From: a bacterium UBP2_UBA5202
GTDB taxonomy: Bacteria; Edwardsbacteria; AC1; EtOH8
NCBI GenBank assembly: GCA_002412795.1
Contig: DHVS01000041.1
Location: 53,969-117,968, forward strand
Length of the DNA stretch: 64,000 nt
Reading direction: 5' to 3'
Both the position numbers and the translations under genes were made by a program. Positions within the stretch are counted from its first letter, which is position 1. Every line of letters starts with the position of its first letter. Below the pieces are notes generated by a model, which worked only from the letters and a program-made list of their open reading frames with translations, had not been told where the DNA came from and searched no databases. Shown piece by piece: positions 35,204 through 43,112 of this stretch.

Positions 35204-35449
35204 TTATATGCTTTTAAGGCAAGCGAACACAGGTATAGCCTCAGTTAACTTACGCACAATAAAGCCGGTATTTGTACCAAACTTTTTTGCGCCTAAATCC
35301 AAGGCTTTTTCAAAGTCATTTGCGAATTCGCTTTCACCACAGTGGAAAACAACAAACTTACCAGTATGTTCTTTAAGCAGGCCTTTTATGTTTTTTTCCA
35401 AAAGGATGCTATTGCTAATGACTTCTTTTTCGATATTACTGTAGCTCAT
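35204..35449 (-). CDS. Small protein paired with the retropepsin (DUF5678-like)
   Basis: The 81-aa acidic/basic mixed protein contains KFVVFHCGESEFANDFEKAL and KFGTNTGFIVRKL. This is the pattern of small DUF5678-like proteins often encoded next to clan AA aspartic proteases. The resemblance is from memory and is moderate. The pair shares one promoter (35494-35522) and one terminator, so joint function is likely: the partner could be a substrate, chaperone or inhibitor. Confidence 0.6.
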   Translation of the reverse strand: MSYSNIEKEVISNSILLEKNIKGLLKEHTGKFVVFHCGESEFANDFEKALDLGAKKFGTNTGFIVRKLTEAIPVFACLKSI

Positions 35450-35493
35450 TTTAAAATAATTAAAATTTAAATAAAATAAATTTAATATATGCT

Positions 35494-35522
35494 ATTATAC
35501 ACACTTTTACTTAAAATATCAA
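35494..35522 (-). promoter_or_regulatory. Sigma-70-type promoter of the retropepsin pair
   Basis: TTGATA and TATAAT are exactly 17 nt apart on the minus strand, in very AT-rich sequence. The leader is about 35 nt. Confidence 0.8.
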
Positions 35523-35548
35523 GTCTTTTGTTAATATTTATTTGTATC

Positions 35549-36043
35549 TCACGTCGTCCTGTAATTCGTGAACTGCAGAGCCAGCCCCAGATCATCCTGC
35601 CGGAATAACGCGATCACCTGTTGCAGATCATCCTTGTCCTTGCCGGTGACCCGCACCTGCTGGTCCTGGATCTGGGCCTGGACCTTTACGCCTGAGGCCT
35701 TGATCCGTTTGACCATCTCCTTGGCCTTGTCCATGGGGATCCCCTGCACGAACACCAGTTCCTGGCGCAGGTAGTTCTTGGCGGCCGGCTGGGGCTCCTT
35801 CTGCTCCAGCGCCTTGATGGAGAGCCCCCGCTTGACCATCTTGCTGAAAATTATGTCCAGCATGCTTTTGCGCTTGAACTCGTCCGAGGCCGAGATCACC
35901 AGTTTGTCGTCCAGCAGCTCGATCTGGCAGTTGGTGCCCTTGAAATCAAAGCGCCCGATGATCTCCTTCTGGGCCATCTGGACCGCATTCTTCATTTCCT
36001 GAAGATCGATCTTGGAAATTATGTCGAATGAACTCTGGCTCAT
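35549..36043 (-). CDS. yajQ: YajQ-family nucleotide-binding protein
   Basis: The 164-aa protein matches YajQ in length and pattern: SFDIISKIDLQE, RFDFKG, the central VRQ/AAKNYLRQ region, QDQQVRVTGKDKDDLQ and a C-terminal LQFTNYR. Family members bind nucleotides, and one is a cyclic-di-GMP effector. That is notable because this window encodes a large cyclic-di-GMP control operon. Its start overlaps the LolA-like gene by 4 bp. Confidence 0.94.
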   Translation of the reverse strand: MSQSSFDIISKIDLQEMKNAVQMAQKEIIGRFDFKGTNCQIELLDDKLVISASDEFKRKSMLDIIFSKMVKRGLSIKALEQKEPQPAAKNYLRQELVFVQGIPMDKAKEMVKRIKASGVKVQAQIQDQQVRVTGKDKDDLQQVIALFRQDDLGLALQFTNYRTT

Positions 36044-36669
36044 TGGTTTTCAATTATCTCCGCATTTTTTGGCATGATGAAGTTAAAACGGGCTGGCTTG
36101 AGCCCGGGATTGACCTTGATCTTGCTGAAGCTGTATTCGGCGCTGTTGCCGTTGACATCTACCGCCTCTATGCCGGTGATCAGAAGGGTCTTACGGTCCA
36201 CCATTATCTTTACGGCCTTGATGATGTCCTTCAGTTCATCCAGCTCCATAAAGAACAGGTAATCGCCGTTGTTGCTGCAGCCGTCCTTGGCCCGGCCGGA
36301 CAGAAGTTTGTCCAGGGGATTCAGCCAGACCAGGAACTGGGGTGAGCTTTTAATATCGGACTTCATCACCTGCTTTTCGCTGATAAGATGAAGCCAGATG
36401 GTATTGCCGTCGCAGACGATCTCCTGCTTGTCGGGCCTGGTGATGTCCATCCGCAGTTTGTCGGGGCGCCTGAGCTCCAGCTCCCCCTCGTACCGGGTGC
36501 AGGTGCCGGAGGCCGCGCTGCAGACCGTCTGGACCACATGGGCCTTGAGGTCGGTGATCTTCCGGTATTTGGCCCGGACCTGTTCCAGCAGGGAGTCGCA
36601 GTTTTGGGCCAGGGCCAGAGAACTGAAAGTCAGCCCCAGCGCTACGGCCAGTTTAAAGGCTTTGATCAT
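36040..36669 (-). CDS. lolA: LolA-like outer-membrane lipoprotein carrier
   Basis: The 209-aa protein has a signal peptide (ALAQ) and the LolA fold pattern: an N-terminal helix, the repeated Y-x-G-x-L / RPDKLRMD strands, and VCDGNTIWLH. LolA ferries lipoproteins across the periplasm. It sits between ftsK and yajQ with 4-bp overlaps to both. The ftsK-lolA pairing is conserved in many bacteria and supports the assignment. Confidence 0.85.
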   Translation of the reverse strand: MIKAFKLAVALGLTFSSLALAQNCDSLLEQVRAKYRKITDLKAHVVQTVCSAASGTCTRYEGELELRRPDKLRMDITRPDKQEIVCDGNTIWLHLISEKQVMKSDIKSSPQFLVWLNPLDKLLSGRAKDGCSNNGDYLFFMELDELKDIIKAVKIMVDRKTLLITGIEAVDVNGNSAEYSFSKIKVNPGLKPARFNFIMPKNAEIIENQ

Positions 36670-38957
36670 TCGCTGTCCTCCTCGTTTTTGATTAAGACCT
36701 GGCGGGCCTTGCTTCCGTCAAAGGGGCCCACCACCTGGGCCGCCTCCAGCTGGTCTATCAGCCGGGCCGCCCGGGAATATCCGATCTTCAAACGGCGCTG
36801 CAGCAGGGATACCGAGCCCTGCTGGTGCCTGATCACCAGTGATCTGGCCTCGGCAAAAAGTTCATCCTGGCCGTCCTGGTCCGATCCCTCCTCCGGCGGC
36901 AGGTCCACCTCCATGGAATAGCCGTTCTCCTGTTCCGGTGCGGCGGAAGATTCCTTGTTCTCAGACTGGCCCTCGGCCACCCCGTACCACGACTTGACGA
37001 ATTCCACGATCTGGTTGGTCTCCTTGGTGGAGATGAACGGCCCGTGCAGGCGTTCCGGCTCGGCCTTTCCCGGCGGCATGTAAAGCATGTCGCCCCGGCC
37101 CAGCAGGCTTTCGGCCCCGTTGGCGTCCAAAATGGTGCGGGAATCGGTGCGGGAGGCCACCTGGAAGGCGATCCGCGAGGGGAAATTGGCCTTGATCACC
37201 CCGGTGATCACGTCCACCGAGGGCCGCTGGGTGGCCAGGATCAGGTGGATCCCCACCGCCCGGGACATCTGGGCCAGCTTGGCGATCCGGTTCTCTATCT
37301 CTCCCGCCTCGCGGGAAAGCATCAGGTCGGCCAGCTCGTCGATCACGATCACCAGGTAGGACATCCTACGTTCGGACTTGTGGTTGTATTCCTCGATGTT
37401 GCGGCAGGCCTCCCTGGCCAGCATCTTGTAGCGGGCGTCCATCTCGGTGACCGCCATCCGGAATATCTGGAGGGTCTCGTCGGAATCGGTGACCACTCCC
37501 TCCACCGTCCGGGTGATGGGCTCCTCGCCCTCCCTGACGTGGACCCGGTACTGGAACTGGAGGTGGGGAATGCCCCGGTAGATGGAAAGCTCGATCCGCT
37601 TGGGATCGATCATGATGAAATGCAGTTCCTCGGGGGTGGCCCGGTACAGCAGGCTGGTGATGACGGTGTTCAGGCAGACGCTCTTGCCGCTGCCGGTGGC
37701 CCCGGCAATAAGAAGATGCGGCATGTTGGTAAGGTCGGCCGAGAAGGATTCCCCGGTGATGGTCTTTCCCATGGCGAAGGCCAGGCAGCCCTCCTGGGCC
37801 TTGAAATTATCCGAGGCCAGAAGTTCCTTCAGCATCACCATCTGGCGGTGCTGGTTGGGGATCTCGATCCCCACCACCCCCTTGCCGGGTATGGGGGCGA
37901 TGATCCGGATCCGGGTGGCCTGCATGGCCAGGGCCAGGTCGTCGGAAAGGTTGGCGATCTGGTTGACCTTGACCCCCGGGGCCGGTTTGAATTCGTAGCT
38001 GGTGACCACCGGCCCGGAATAGCGGTCGGTGATCTCGCCCTCGATCCCGAACTCCTTCAGCTTCTCCAGCAGGATGGAGGACTTGTCCTCCTCCTCGGCC
38101 CTGGCCTGGTCCCGGCCGTCGCAAAGGATGGACAGGAACTTCTGCTGGTAATCTTCGGAGACAGTTCCCTCCCGGGGCGGAGCCTTGGGTTTGGGCTTTT
38201 TTTCGGATGCTTGCGCCGAGCTATGTCGAGGTGTGGAGGCCTTGGCCTCAGTTTTGGTTTTTTCCGGCGGCGGTAAAGGCTCCGGTTCTTCGGCTTGAGA
38301 CCGGGTCTCCTTTTCCGGTTTATCGTTTGCGGCCGGTTTCTTTTTAAAGGTGATCTCCTTAGGCGATGATTTGGCCTTTTCTAAACCGGCTTTCACCGGG
38401 GCCACAGCCAGCGTCAGCCAGTGCTGAAAATTGATCTTGGTTCCGATCAAAAGCAGTATGATGAATATCCCGGCCAGCACCAGCCAGAATCCCACCGGCC
38501 CGAAAATCCCGCCGATAAAAGAGGCAAGCAGTATCCCCCATTTGCCGGCCCCGGCCGGTTCGGCCAATGCGGTATCCTTGAAAAAATATTGCACATCCAA
38601 CCGGGCCAGCATGGCAAGTAAAAAGCTGGCAAAGGAAAGGCTCAACAGGCTGTTCCACAGCAGCCAGTAAAGTTTTTTGTGTCTTAAAAAGAACCATCCC
38701 CAGGCCATTACGAAGAAAGGCATCAGCAAAGCGGCATAGCCCAGCAGGCCTATCAGCCCGAAGGCCGCCATGTCCCCCAGCGGGCCGCCCCAGTTCCGGC
38801 GGGCCCAACCCTGGGACCAGAGATGCCCGTCCTGACCGGAAAAAGAAACCAGGCTGACCAGCAGAAAAAGCCCGGCAATTATCACGGCCACCCCGAATAT
38901 CTCCTGTCCCCGGCTGAATTCCGGGGAAGATTTTTTTTCTTTTTGGTCGGATTTCAT
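36666..38957 (-). CDS. ftsK: DNA translocase FtsK/SpoIIIE
   Basis: The 763-aa protein has about four N-terminal transmembrane helices, a Pro/Glu/Lys-rich linker (about 200-270), and the FtsK motor. The motor has Walker A GATGSGKSV (about 420) and Walker B VIVIDELADLM. A C-terminal winged-helix gamma domain (SLLQRRLKIGYSRAARLIDQLE) binds orienting DNA sequences. FtsK clears and resolves chromosomes at the division septum. It overlaps the LolA-like gene by 4 bp. Confidence 0.97.
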   Translation of the reverse strand: MKSDQKEKKSSPEFSRGQEIFGVAVIIAGLFLLVSLVSFSGQDGHLWSQGWARRNWGGPLGDMAAFGLIGLLGYAALLMPFFVMAWGWFFLRHKKLYWLLWNSLLSLSFASFLLAMLARLDVQYFFKDTALAEPAGAGKWGILLASFIGGIFGPVGFWLVLAGIFIILLLIGTKINFQHWLTLAVAPVKAGLEKAKSSPKEITFKKKPAANDKPEKETRSQAEEPEPLPPPEKTKTEAKASTPRHSSAQASEKKPKPKAPPREGTVSEDYQQKFLSILCDGRDQARAEEEDKSSILLEKLKEFGIEGEITDRYSGPVVTSYEFKPAPGVKVNQIANLSDDLALAMQATRIRIIAPIPGKGVVGIEIPNQHRQMVMLKELLASDNFKAQEGCLAFAMGKTITGESFSADLTNMPHLLIAGATGSGKSVCLNTVITSLLYRATPEELHFIMIDPKRIELSIYRGIPHLQFQYRVHVREGEEPITRTVEGVVTDSDETLQIFRMAVTEMDARYKMLAREACRNIEEYNHKSERRMSYLVIVIDELADLMLSREAGEIENRIAKLAQMSRAVGIHLILATQRPSVDVITGVIKANFPSRIAFQVASRTDSRTILDANGAESLLGRGDMLYMPPGKAEPERLHGPFISTKETNQIVEFVKSWYGVAEGQSENKESSAAPEQENGYSMEVDLPPEEGSDQDGQDELFAEARSLVIRHQQGSVSLLQRRLKIGYSRAARLIDQLEAAQVVGPFDGSKARQVLIKNEEDSE

Positions 38958-39000
38958 TTATTGATATATATCCTGATTTGCTGATCGTTTCTGTAAATCC

Positions 39001-39753
39001 TTAGCTTGCCACTATCCGGCCATCCTTCATCACCGGCACTGTGCTGCTGGCATCGGACTGGGTGGCATATTCAATGTCAGTAAGATAACCCAGGCCGGCC
39101 AGGTAGCTGCCGTGGTCGCTTTCTTTGACGGCCTTAGTCAAATGGCTTTTGTGCTTTTCATACATATCCCGGGCCACCCGGGCGCCGTCGTTGATCTCGG
39201 CCTCGGGGAATTGGTCTTTGATCAGCTTAGTCAGATACCCGGCGCAGAGCAGATCCTCCAGCGAGGCCCGGCCCTGTTTGCCGGAGCATAAAAGGACTAT
39301 ATCGGCCTGGGCTTCGGTCAGCACCGGAACCAGGGCCTTGGCGTTTATCAGACAGCCCACCGCTATCAGCGCCGCCCCCCTGGCCCGGGCCACGGCCACC
39401 GTTCCGTTGGTGGTGGCCATCAACAGGCTTTTGCCCCTGACGTTCTCCGGGGTGAATTCCAGGGGCGAGTTTCCCAGGTCAAAACCGTTGATCTTGTTGC
39501 CGTCGCGCTCTCCGCACAGCACCACGGTCTCCCGGCCCATGGTCTCGGCCAGTCTGGTGGCCTCCTCGATGCTGGCCAGGGGGATGATCTCCTTGGCCCC
39601 GGCCTCCAGCGCCGCCACTATGGAAGTGGAGGCCCGCAGCACGTCAATCACCGCCACCGCCTTGCCGGCGTAACCCTGCTCCGGCATTTCGGCCGGAACT
39701 ATGACCACATCAATTCTACCGCTCAAGTTTTTACTTTCTGGACGTTGTGTCAA
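39001..39753 (-). CDS. ComB-family 2-phosphosulfolactate phosphatase-like protein
   Basis: The 250-aa protein matches the ComB family in length and motifs: AVAVIDVLRASTSI, LCGERDG, FDLGNSPLEF, MATTNGT and CSGKQGRASLEDLLCAG. ComB acts in coenzyme M / sulfolactate metabolism, but bacterial homologues often lie outside that pathway, so the substrate is uncertain. The start is TTG at 39753 (23-bp overlap with pilT, preceded by GGTGGGA). A second TTG at 39726, 5 nt after the pilT stop, is also possible. Confidence 0.82.
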   Translation of the reverse strand: MTQRPESKNLSGRIDVVIVPAEMPEQGYAGKAVAVIDVLRASTSIVAALEAGAKEIIPLASIEEATRLAETMGRETVVLCGERDGNKINGFDLGNSPLEFTPENVRGKSLLMATTNGTVAVARARGAALIAVGCLINAKALVPVLTEAQADIVLLCSGKQGRASLEDLLCAGYLTKLIKDQFPEAEINDGARVARDMYEKHKSHLTKAVKESDHGSYLAGLGYLTDIEYATQSDASSTVPVMKDGRIVAS

Positions 39754-40849
39754 ATGAATCCCACCCCCGGGAATCGGAGGCGTTCTCGATGCCCCGCAAC
39801 CGGAGCTTGAATTCGTCGGGATTGGTCACGCTCTGCAGGGCGGTCTCGTAGGATATCATCCCGTCGCGGTAATGCTTCATGATGGACTGGTCAAAGGACT
39901 GCATGCCGTACTGGGTGTTGCCCTCCGAGATCAGCTGGGGGATCAGCAGGGTTTTGACCGGATCCAGCAGATGTTCCCTGACCGTGGCGGTGTTGATCAT
40001 CACCTCCACCGCCGGCACCCGGCCCTTGCCGTCGGCCCGGGGCAGCAGCCGCAGGCTGACCACGCCGATCAGGGTGGCGGCCAGCAGCACCCGGACATGC
40101 TCGTGCTGGTGAGGCGGAAAGAAGGAGATCACCCGGTTGATGGTCTCCGAGGCGTTAAGGGTGTGGAGGGTGCTCATCACCATGTGTCCGGTGTCGGCGG
40201 CCTGGAGCGAGGTGGCCAGGGTGGTCTTGTCCCGTATCTCCCCGATCAGGATCACATCCGGGTCCTGGCGCAGCACGTGCTTTAAGGCGGCGGCAAAGGA
40301 CAGGGTGTCGGTGCCCACCTCCCGCTGGCTGATGATGGATTTCTTGTCGCGGAACAGGAACTCTATCGGGTCCTCCACCGTGATGATGTTCCGGCTCTCG
40401 CTTTCGTTGACATGCTCTATCATGGCGGCCATGGTGGTGGATTTGCCGGAGCCGGTGGTGCCGGTCACCAGCAGCATCCCCCGGTGGCTGGTGGCCAGTT
40501 CCTTGATGATGGGCGGCAAAGCCAGCTCGTCGATCTTCTTGACCGAGACCGGAATGGCCCGCAGGGCCAGGGCCACGCTGCCCCGCTGCATATAGACGTT
40601 CACCCGGAACCTTCCCAGCCCGGCCACCCCGATGGCGAAGTCCAGCTCCTTATCCTCGGCAAATATCTGCTGCTGGTCCTTGGGCATCAGCTGCAGGGCC
40701 ACCTGCCTCAGTTCTTCCGGCGACAGCGGGGCTTCATTCAGGGGCTTCAGGCTTCCGTCCACCCTGAAGACCGGAGGCATTCCCGCCTTTAAATGGAGAT
40801 CGGAGGAATTTTCCTTGACCATCCGCTCCAGGGTTTGTTTTAGATCCAT
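39731..40849 (-). CDS. pilT: Type IV pilus twitching/retraction ATPase PilT
   Basis: The 372-aa protein has the PilT layout: N-terminal SSDLHLKAGMPP, Walker A GTTGSGKST (about 129-137), the acidic box (IITVEDPIEF), Walker B PDVILIGEIRD and the His box HMVMSTLHT. It powers pilus retraction at the inner membrane. Its start lies one base after the end of efp. No other pilus gene is in the window; PilU or a related ATPase is a less likely alternative. Confidence 0.92.
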   Translation of the reverse strand: MDLKQTLERMVKENSSDLHLKAGMPPVFRVDGSLKPLNEAPLSPEELRQVALQLMPKDQQQIFAEDKELDFAIGVAGLGRFRVNVYMQRGSVALALRAIPVSVKKIDELALPPIIKELATSHRGMLLVTGTTGSGKSTTMAAMIEHVNESESRNIITVEDPIEFLFRDKKSIISQREVGTDTLSFAAALKHVLRQDPDVILIGEIRDKTTLATSLQAADTGHMVMSTLHTLNASETINRVISFFPPHQHEHVRVLLAATLIGVVSLRLLPRADGKGRVPAVEVMINTATVREHLLDPVKTLLIPQLISEGNTQYGMQSFDQSIMKHYRDGMISYETALQSVTNPDEFKLRLRGIENASDSRGWDSFDTTSRK

Positions 40850-40850
40850 T

Positions 40851-41408
40851 TCAGGCCCTCTCTAAATACTTTCCGGTTCGGGTGTCTATTTTCAGCAGGT
40901 CGTTCTCGTTAATGAACAGCGGCACCTGGACCACCAGCCCGCTCTCCAAAGTGGCCGGCTTGGTGACCGAGGAAGCGGTATCCCCCTTGAAGCCCGGCTC
41001 GGAATGGGCCACTTTCAGCAGGACGAAGGTCGGGATCTCTATCCCGATCACGGCTTCCCCGTGCAGCAGCACCTGGATCTCTGTGTTCTCCTTCAAAAAG
41101 TCCTTGATGTCCCTGAACATCTCCCCCGGCAGGCTGATCTGTTCATAGGTCTCGCTGTCCATCAGCATGTACATGTCGTCGCTGTTATACAGGTACTGCA
41201 TCTTGCGGCGTTCCAGCCGGACCTCGGTGATGGACTCGCCGGAGCGGAAGGTCCGCTCGATCACCGCGCCGGTCTTGACGTTCTTCAGTTTGGTGCGGAC
41301 AAAAGCCCCGCCCTTGCCCGGCTTGACGTGCTGGAATTCCACCGTGTAAAAAAGCTGTCCCTCGTAGTTCAGGACCATCCCGTTTCTAAGATCGGCAGTG
41401 CTGGCCAA
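40851..41408 (-). CDS. efp: Translation elongation factor P
   Basis: EF-P relieves ribosome stalling at polyproline. The 185-aa protein has the three OB/KOW domains, with the modifiable lysine in the tip loop PGKGGAF (K32) and a C-terminal DTRTGKYLERA. The start codon is TTG, supported by the strong AGGAGGAG a few bases upstream. The expected neighbour, an M24 peptidase, is present upstream but separated by a GxxExxY element. Confidence 0.96.
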   Translation of the reverse strand: MASTADLRNGMVLNYEGQLFYTVEFQHVKPGKGGAFVRTKLKNVKTGAVIERTFRSGESITEVRLERRKMQYLYNSDDMYMLMDSETYEQISLPGEMFRDIKDFLKENTEIQVLLHGEAVIGIEIPTFVLLKVAHSEPGFKGDTASSVTKPATLESGLVVQVPLFINENDLLKIDTRTGKYLERA

Positions 41409-41457
41409 TTTCTCCTCCTAACAGTTTGGGTATATTATTTGATGATGTAACTATTCC

Positions 41458-41904
41458 GCCACAAAGACACTAAGTCACCAAGTTTATACTATAAATCGTT
41501 TAATGCCATTTCTGATGACTGACACATTAAAATTAATGAGAAACCCGAGGCGTTTGCCGGTCAACTTCAAATGACTGAGTATTTGTGCTTCCCAGATTGG
41601 ATTCACCTCATCTACGGCTTTCAATTCACAGATGATGCTGTTTTCCACCAGAACATCTAAACATAGTCCTTCATCGAACTTTATTCCGTCATAAACAATC
41701 GGTAAATCAACCTGCCTTTGATATCCTAATCCTCTTTTAGGCAATTCATGGCAAAAACATATTTCGCATACTTTTTCCAACAACCCCGGGCCTAGTTTTT
41801 TATGGACCGTATAAGCGGCATCTACGATTTTCTTTGCCCGCTCTTCTTCTATCGTTGACAGCGGTTTATAATCCGTGATATTCGTGCCTTAGTGTCTTTG
41901 TGGC
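41458..41904. mobile_element. GxxExxY element 1 with terminal inverted repeats
   Basis: GCCACAAAGACACTAAG (41458-41474) is exactly repeated in inverted orientation at 41888-41904, and 20 of 21 bases match when extended. The 447-bp unit contains one degraded GxxExxY gene on the minus strand. It lies between the M24 peptidase stop (41912) and the efp leader, a gene pair that is often contiguous. Mobility is inferred from structure, not shown. Confidence 0.65.
41484..41861 (-). pseudogene. GxxExxY-family protein without a canonical start codon
   Basis: The frame encodes the family N-terminus (EEERAKKIVDAAYTVHKKLG then PGLLEKVCE) and the PD-(D/E)XK-like core LDVLVENSIICELKAV, ending FLINFNVSVIRNGIKRF. 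The signature tyrosine is cysteine here (GLLEKVC). No ATG, GTG or suitable TTG precedes the conserved N-terminus. The frame is closed by TAA at 41889-41891, inside the right terminal repeat, and only CTG (41859-41861) is available. A TTG at 41783 would delete the first conserved helix. The gene is probably decaying or uses a rare start. Confidence 0.65.
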
Positions 41905-41911
41905 AAAGGAA

Positions 41912-42994
41912 CTACTTGATGACTATCAGTTCCTTGGGTGAATTGCTCAGTATCCGGCAGCCCGTGGCGGTGACCACCACCAGATCCTCGATCCGCACCC
42001 CGCCCCAGCCCGGCAGATAGACCCCCGGCTCCACCGTCACCACCGAGTTGGCCGGCAGCAGGTTCTCGGACTTGCTGCCCACTCCCGGGGCCTCGTGCAC
42101 CTCCAGACCCACCCCGTGGCCCAGCCCGTGGCCGAAATGCCTGGCATAGCCGGCTTTGTCGATCACCGCCCGGGCGGCGGCGTCGGCCTCCCTGCCCCTG
42201 ACCCCGGCCCTGACGGCCTTCAGCCCGGCCAGCTGCGACCTGAGCACGGTATCGTATAATTTGAGATGCTTGGGGCTTGGTTCTCCCACGCAGACCGTCC
42301 GGGTCATGTCGGAATGATAGCCCCGGTATACCGCCCCGAAATCGAAGACGATGAAATCGCCCTTCCTGATCTTCCGATCCGATGGCTGGGCGTGGGGCAG
42401 GGCGCTGTTGGGTCCGGAGCCGACTATGGTGTCGAACGAGGGGGCGCTGGCCCCCAGGGTCTTCATGATGGATTCCAGCTTAAAGGCCGTCTCCAGCTCG
42501 GTCATTCCCGGTTTTACTATTTTGACTATCTTGCTGAAGGCCTGGTCCGCGATGGCGGCGGCCCGGGCGATGTTCTTAATCTCCTCCGGAACTTTCACTT
42601 TGCGAAGTTCTTCGGGCAGACCGGACAATGGCAGAAGTTTTTTCTTCTTCAGTTCTTTCTGCAGCAGTTCGTACTGATGGTATTTCAGGTCGTTCTTTTC
42701 AAAGCCGATCTTTTTGGCTTTTTTAAAATCGGGGTTCAGGAACAATTCCTCCCAGAGCCCTTTTTTGATGATGACGCACCTGGCCCCCTTCACCTCCCGT
42801 TTTACCTGTTCCTGATAGCGGAAATCCGTAAAGAACACCGAATCCTTCTTGGAGATCCACAGCAGCCCGGAGCTTCCGGTGTAGCCGGCCAGATACCTGA
42901 TGTTGATCAGGTTGGTGATGATGATGCCGTCGGCCTTGTTTGAGGCCAGGGCCTTTTTGATGCCGTTGATCCTTTGACGGTTGATATCTGGCAT
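41912..42994 (-). CDS. M24-family Xaa-Pro peptidase
   Basis: The 360-aa protein has a creatinase-like N-terminal domain and an M24 'pita-bread' metallopeptidase domain. Metal ligands are visible in VFDFGAVYRGYHSDMTRT, HFGHGLGHGVGLEVHE and VVTVEPGVYLPGWGGVRIED. It removes or cleaves before proline in peptides. PepP and PepQ cannot be separated by sequence inspection. It is usually found just upstream of efp; here element 1 separates them. Confidence 0.93.
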   Translation of the reverse strand: MPDINRQRINGIKKALASNKADGIIITNLINIRYLAGYTGSSGLLWISKKDSVFFTDFRYQEQVKREVKGARCVIIKKGLWEELFLNPDFKKAKKIGFEKNDLKYHQYELLQKELKKKKLLPLSGLPEELRKVKVPEEIKNIARAAAIADQAFSKIVKIVKPGMTELETAFKLESIMKTLGASAPSFDTIVGSGPNSALPHAQPSDRKIRKGDFIVFDFGAVYRGYHSDMTRTVCVGEPSPKHLKLYDTVLRSQLAGLKAVRAGVRGREADAAARAVIDKAGYARHFGHGLGHGVGLEVHEAPGVGSKSENLLPANSVVTVEPGVYLPGWGGVRIEDLVVVTATGCRILSNSPKELIVIK

Positions 42995-43052
42995 AATAAC
43001 TCCGGGGTTTTAAAGTGAAATGGGGTTTTGTGTTTCCGGGTGTCCCTTAAAG

Positions 43053-43076
43053 GCATACCGCCCTTAGGCGGTATGC
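43053..43076. repeat. Perfect hairpin, CGCC-CTTA-GGCG core
   Basis: GCATACCGCC and GGCGGTATGC are exact complements around the loop CTTA. It lies between the TPR gene and the M24 peptidase gene and has no T-tract. Confidence 0.85.
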
Positions 43077-43112
43077 GGAAGTGAATGCCAATTGCCCGGG
43101 CAATACCGCATT

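Noticed and set aside
37044..38276. 410-aa plus-strand frame opposite ftsK
   Set aside because: It is rich in Gly, His, Asp and Pro, typical of an antisense frame to a conserved gene; ftsK motifs are on the other strand.
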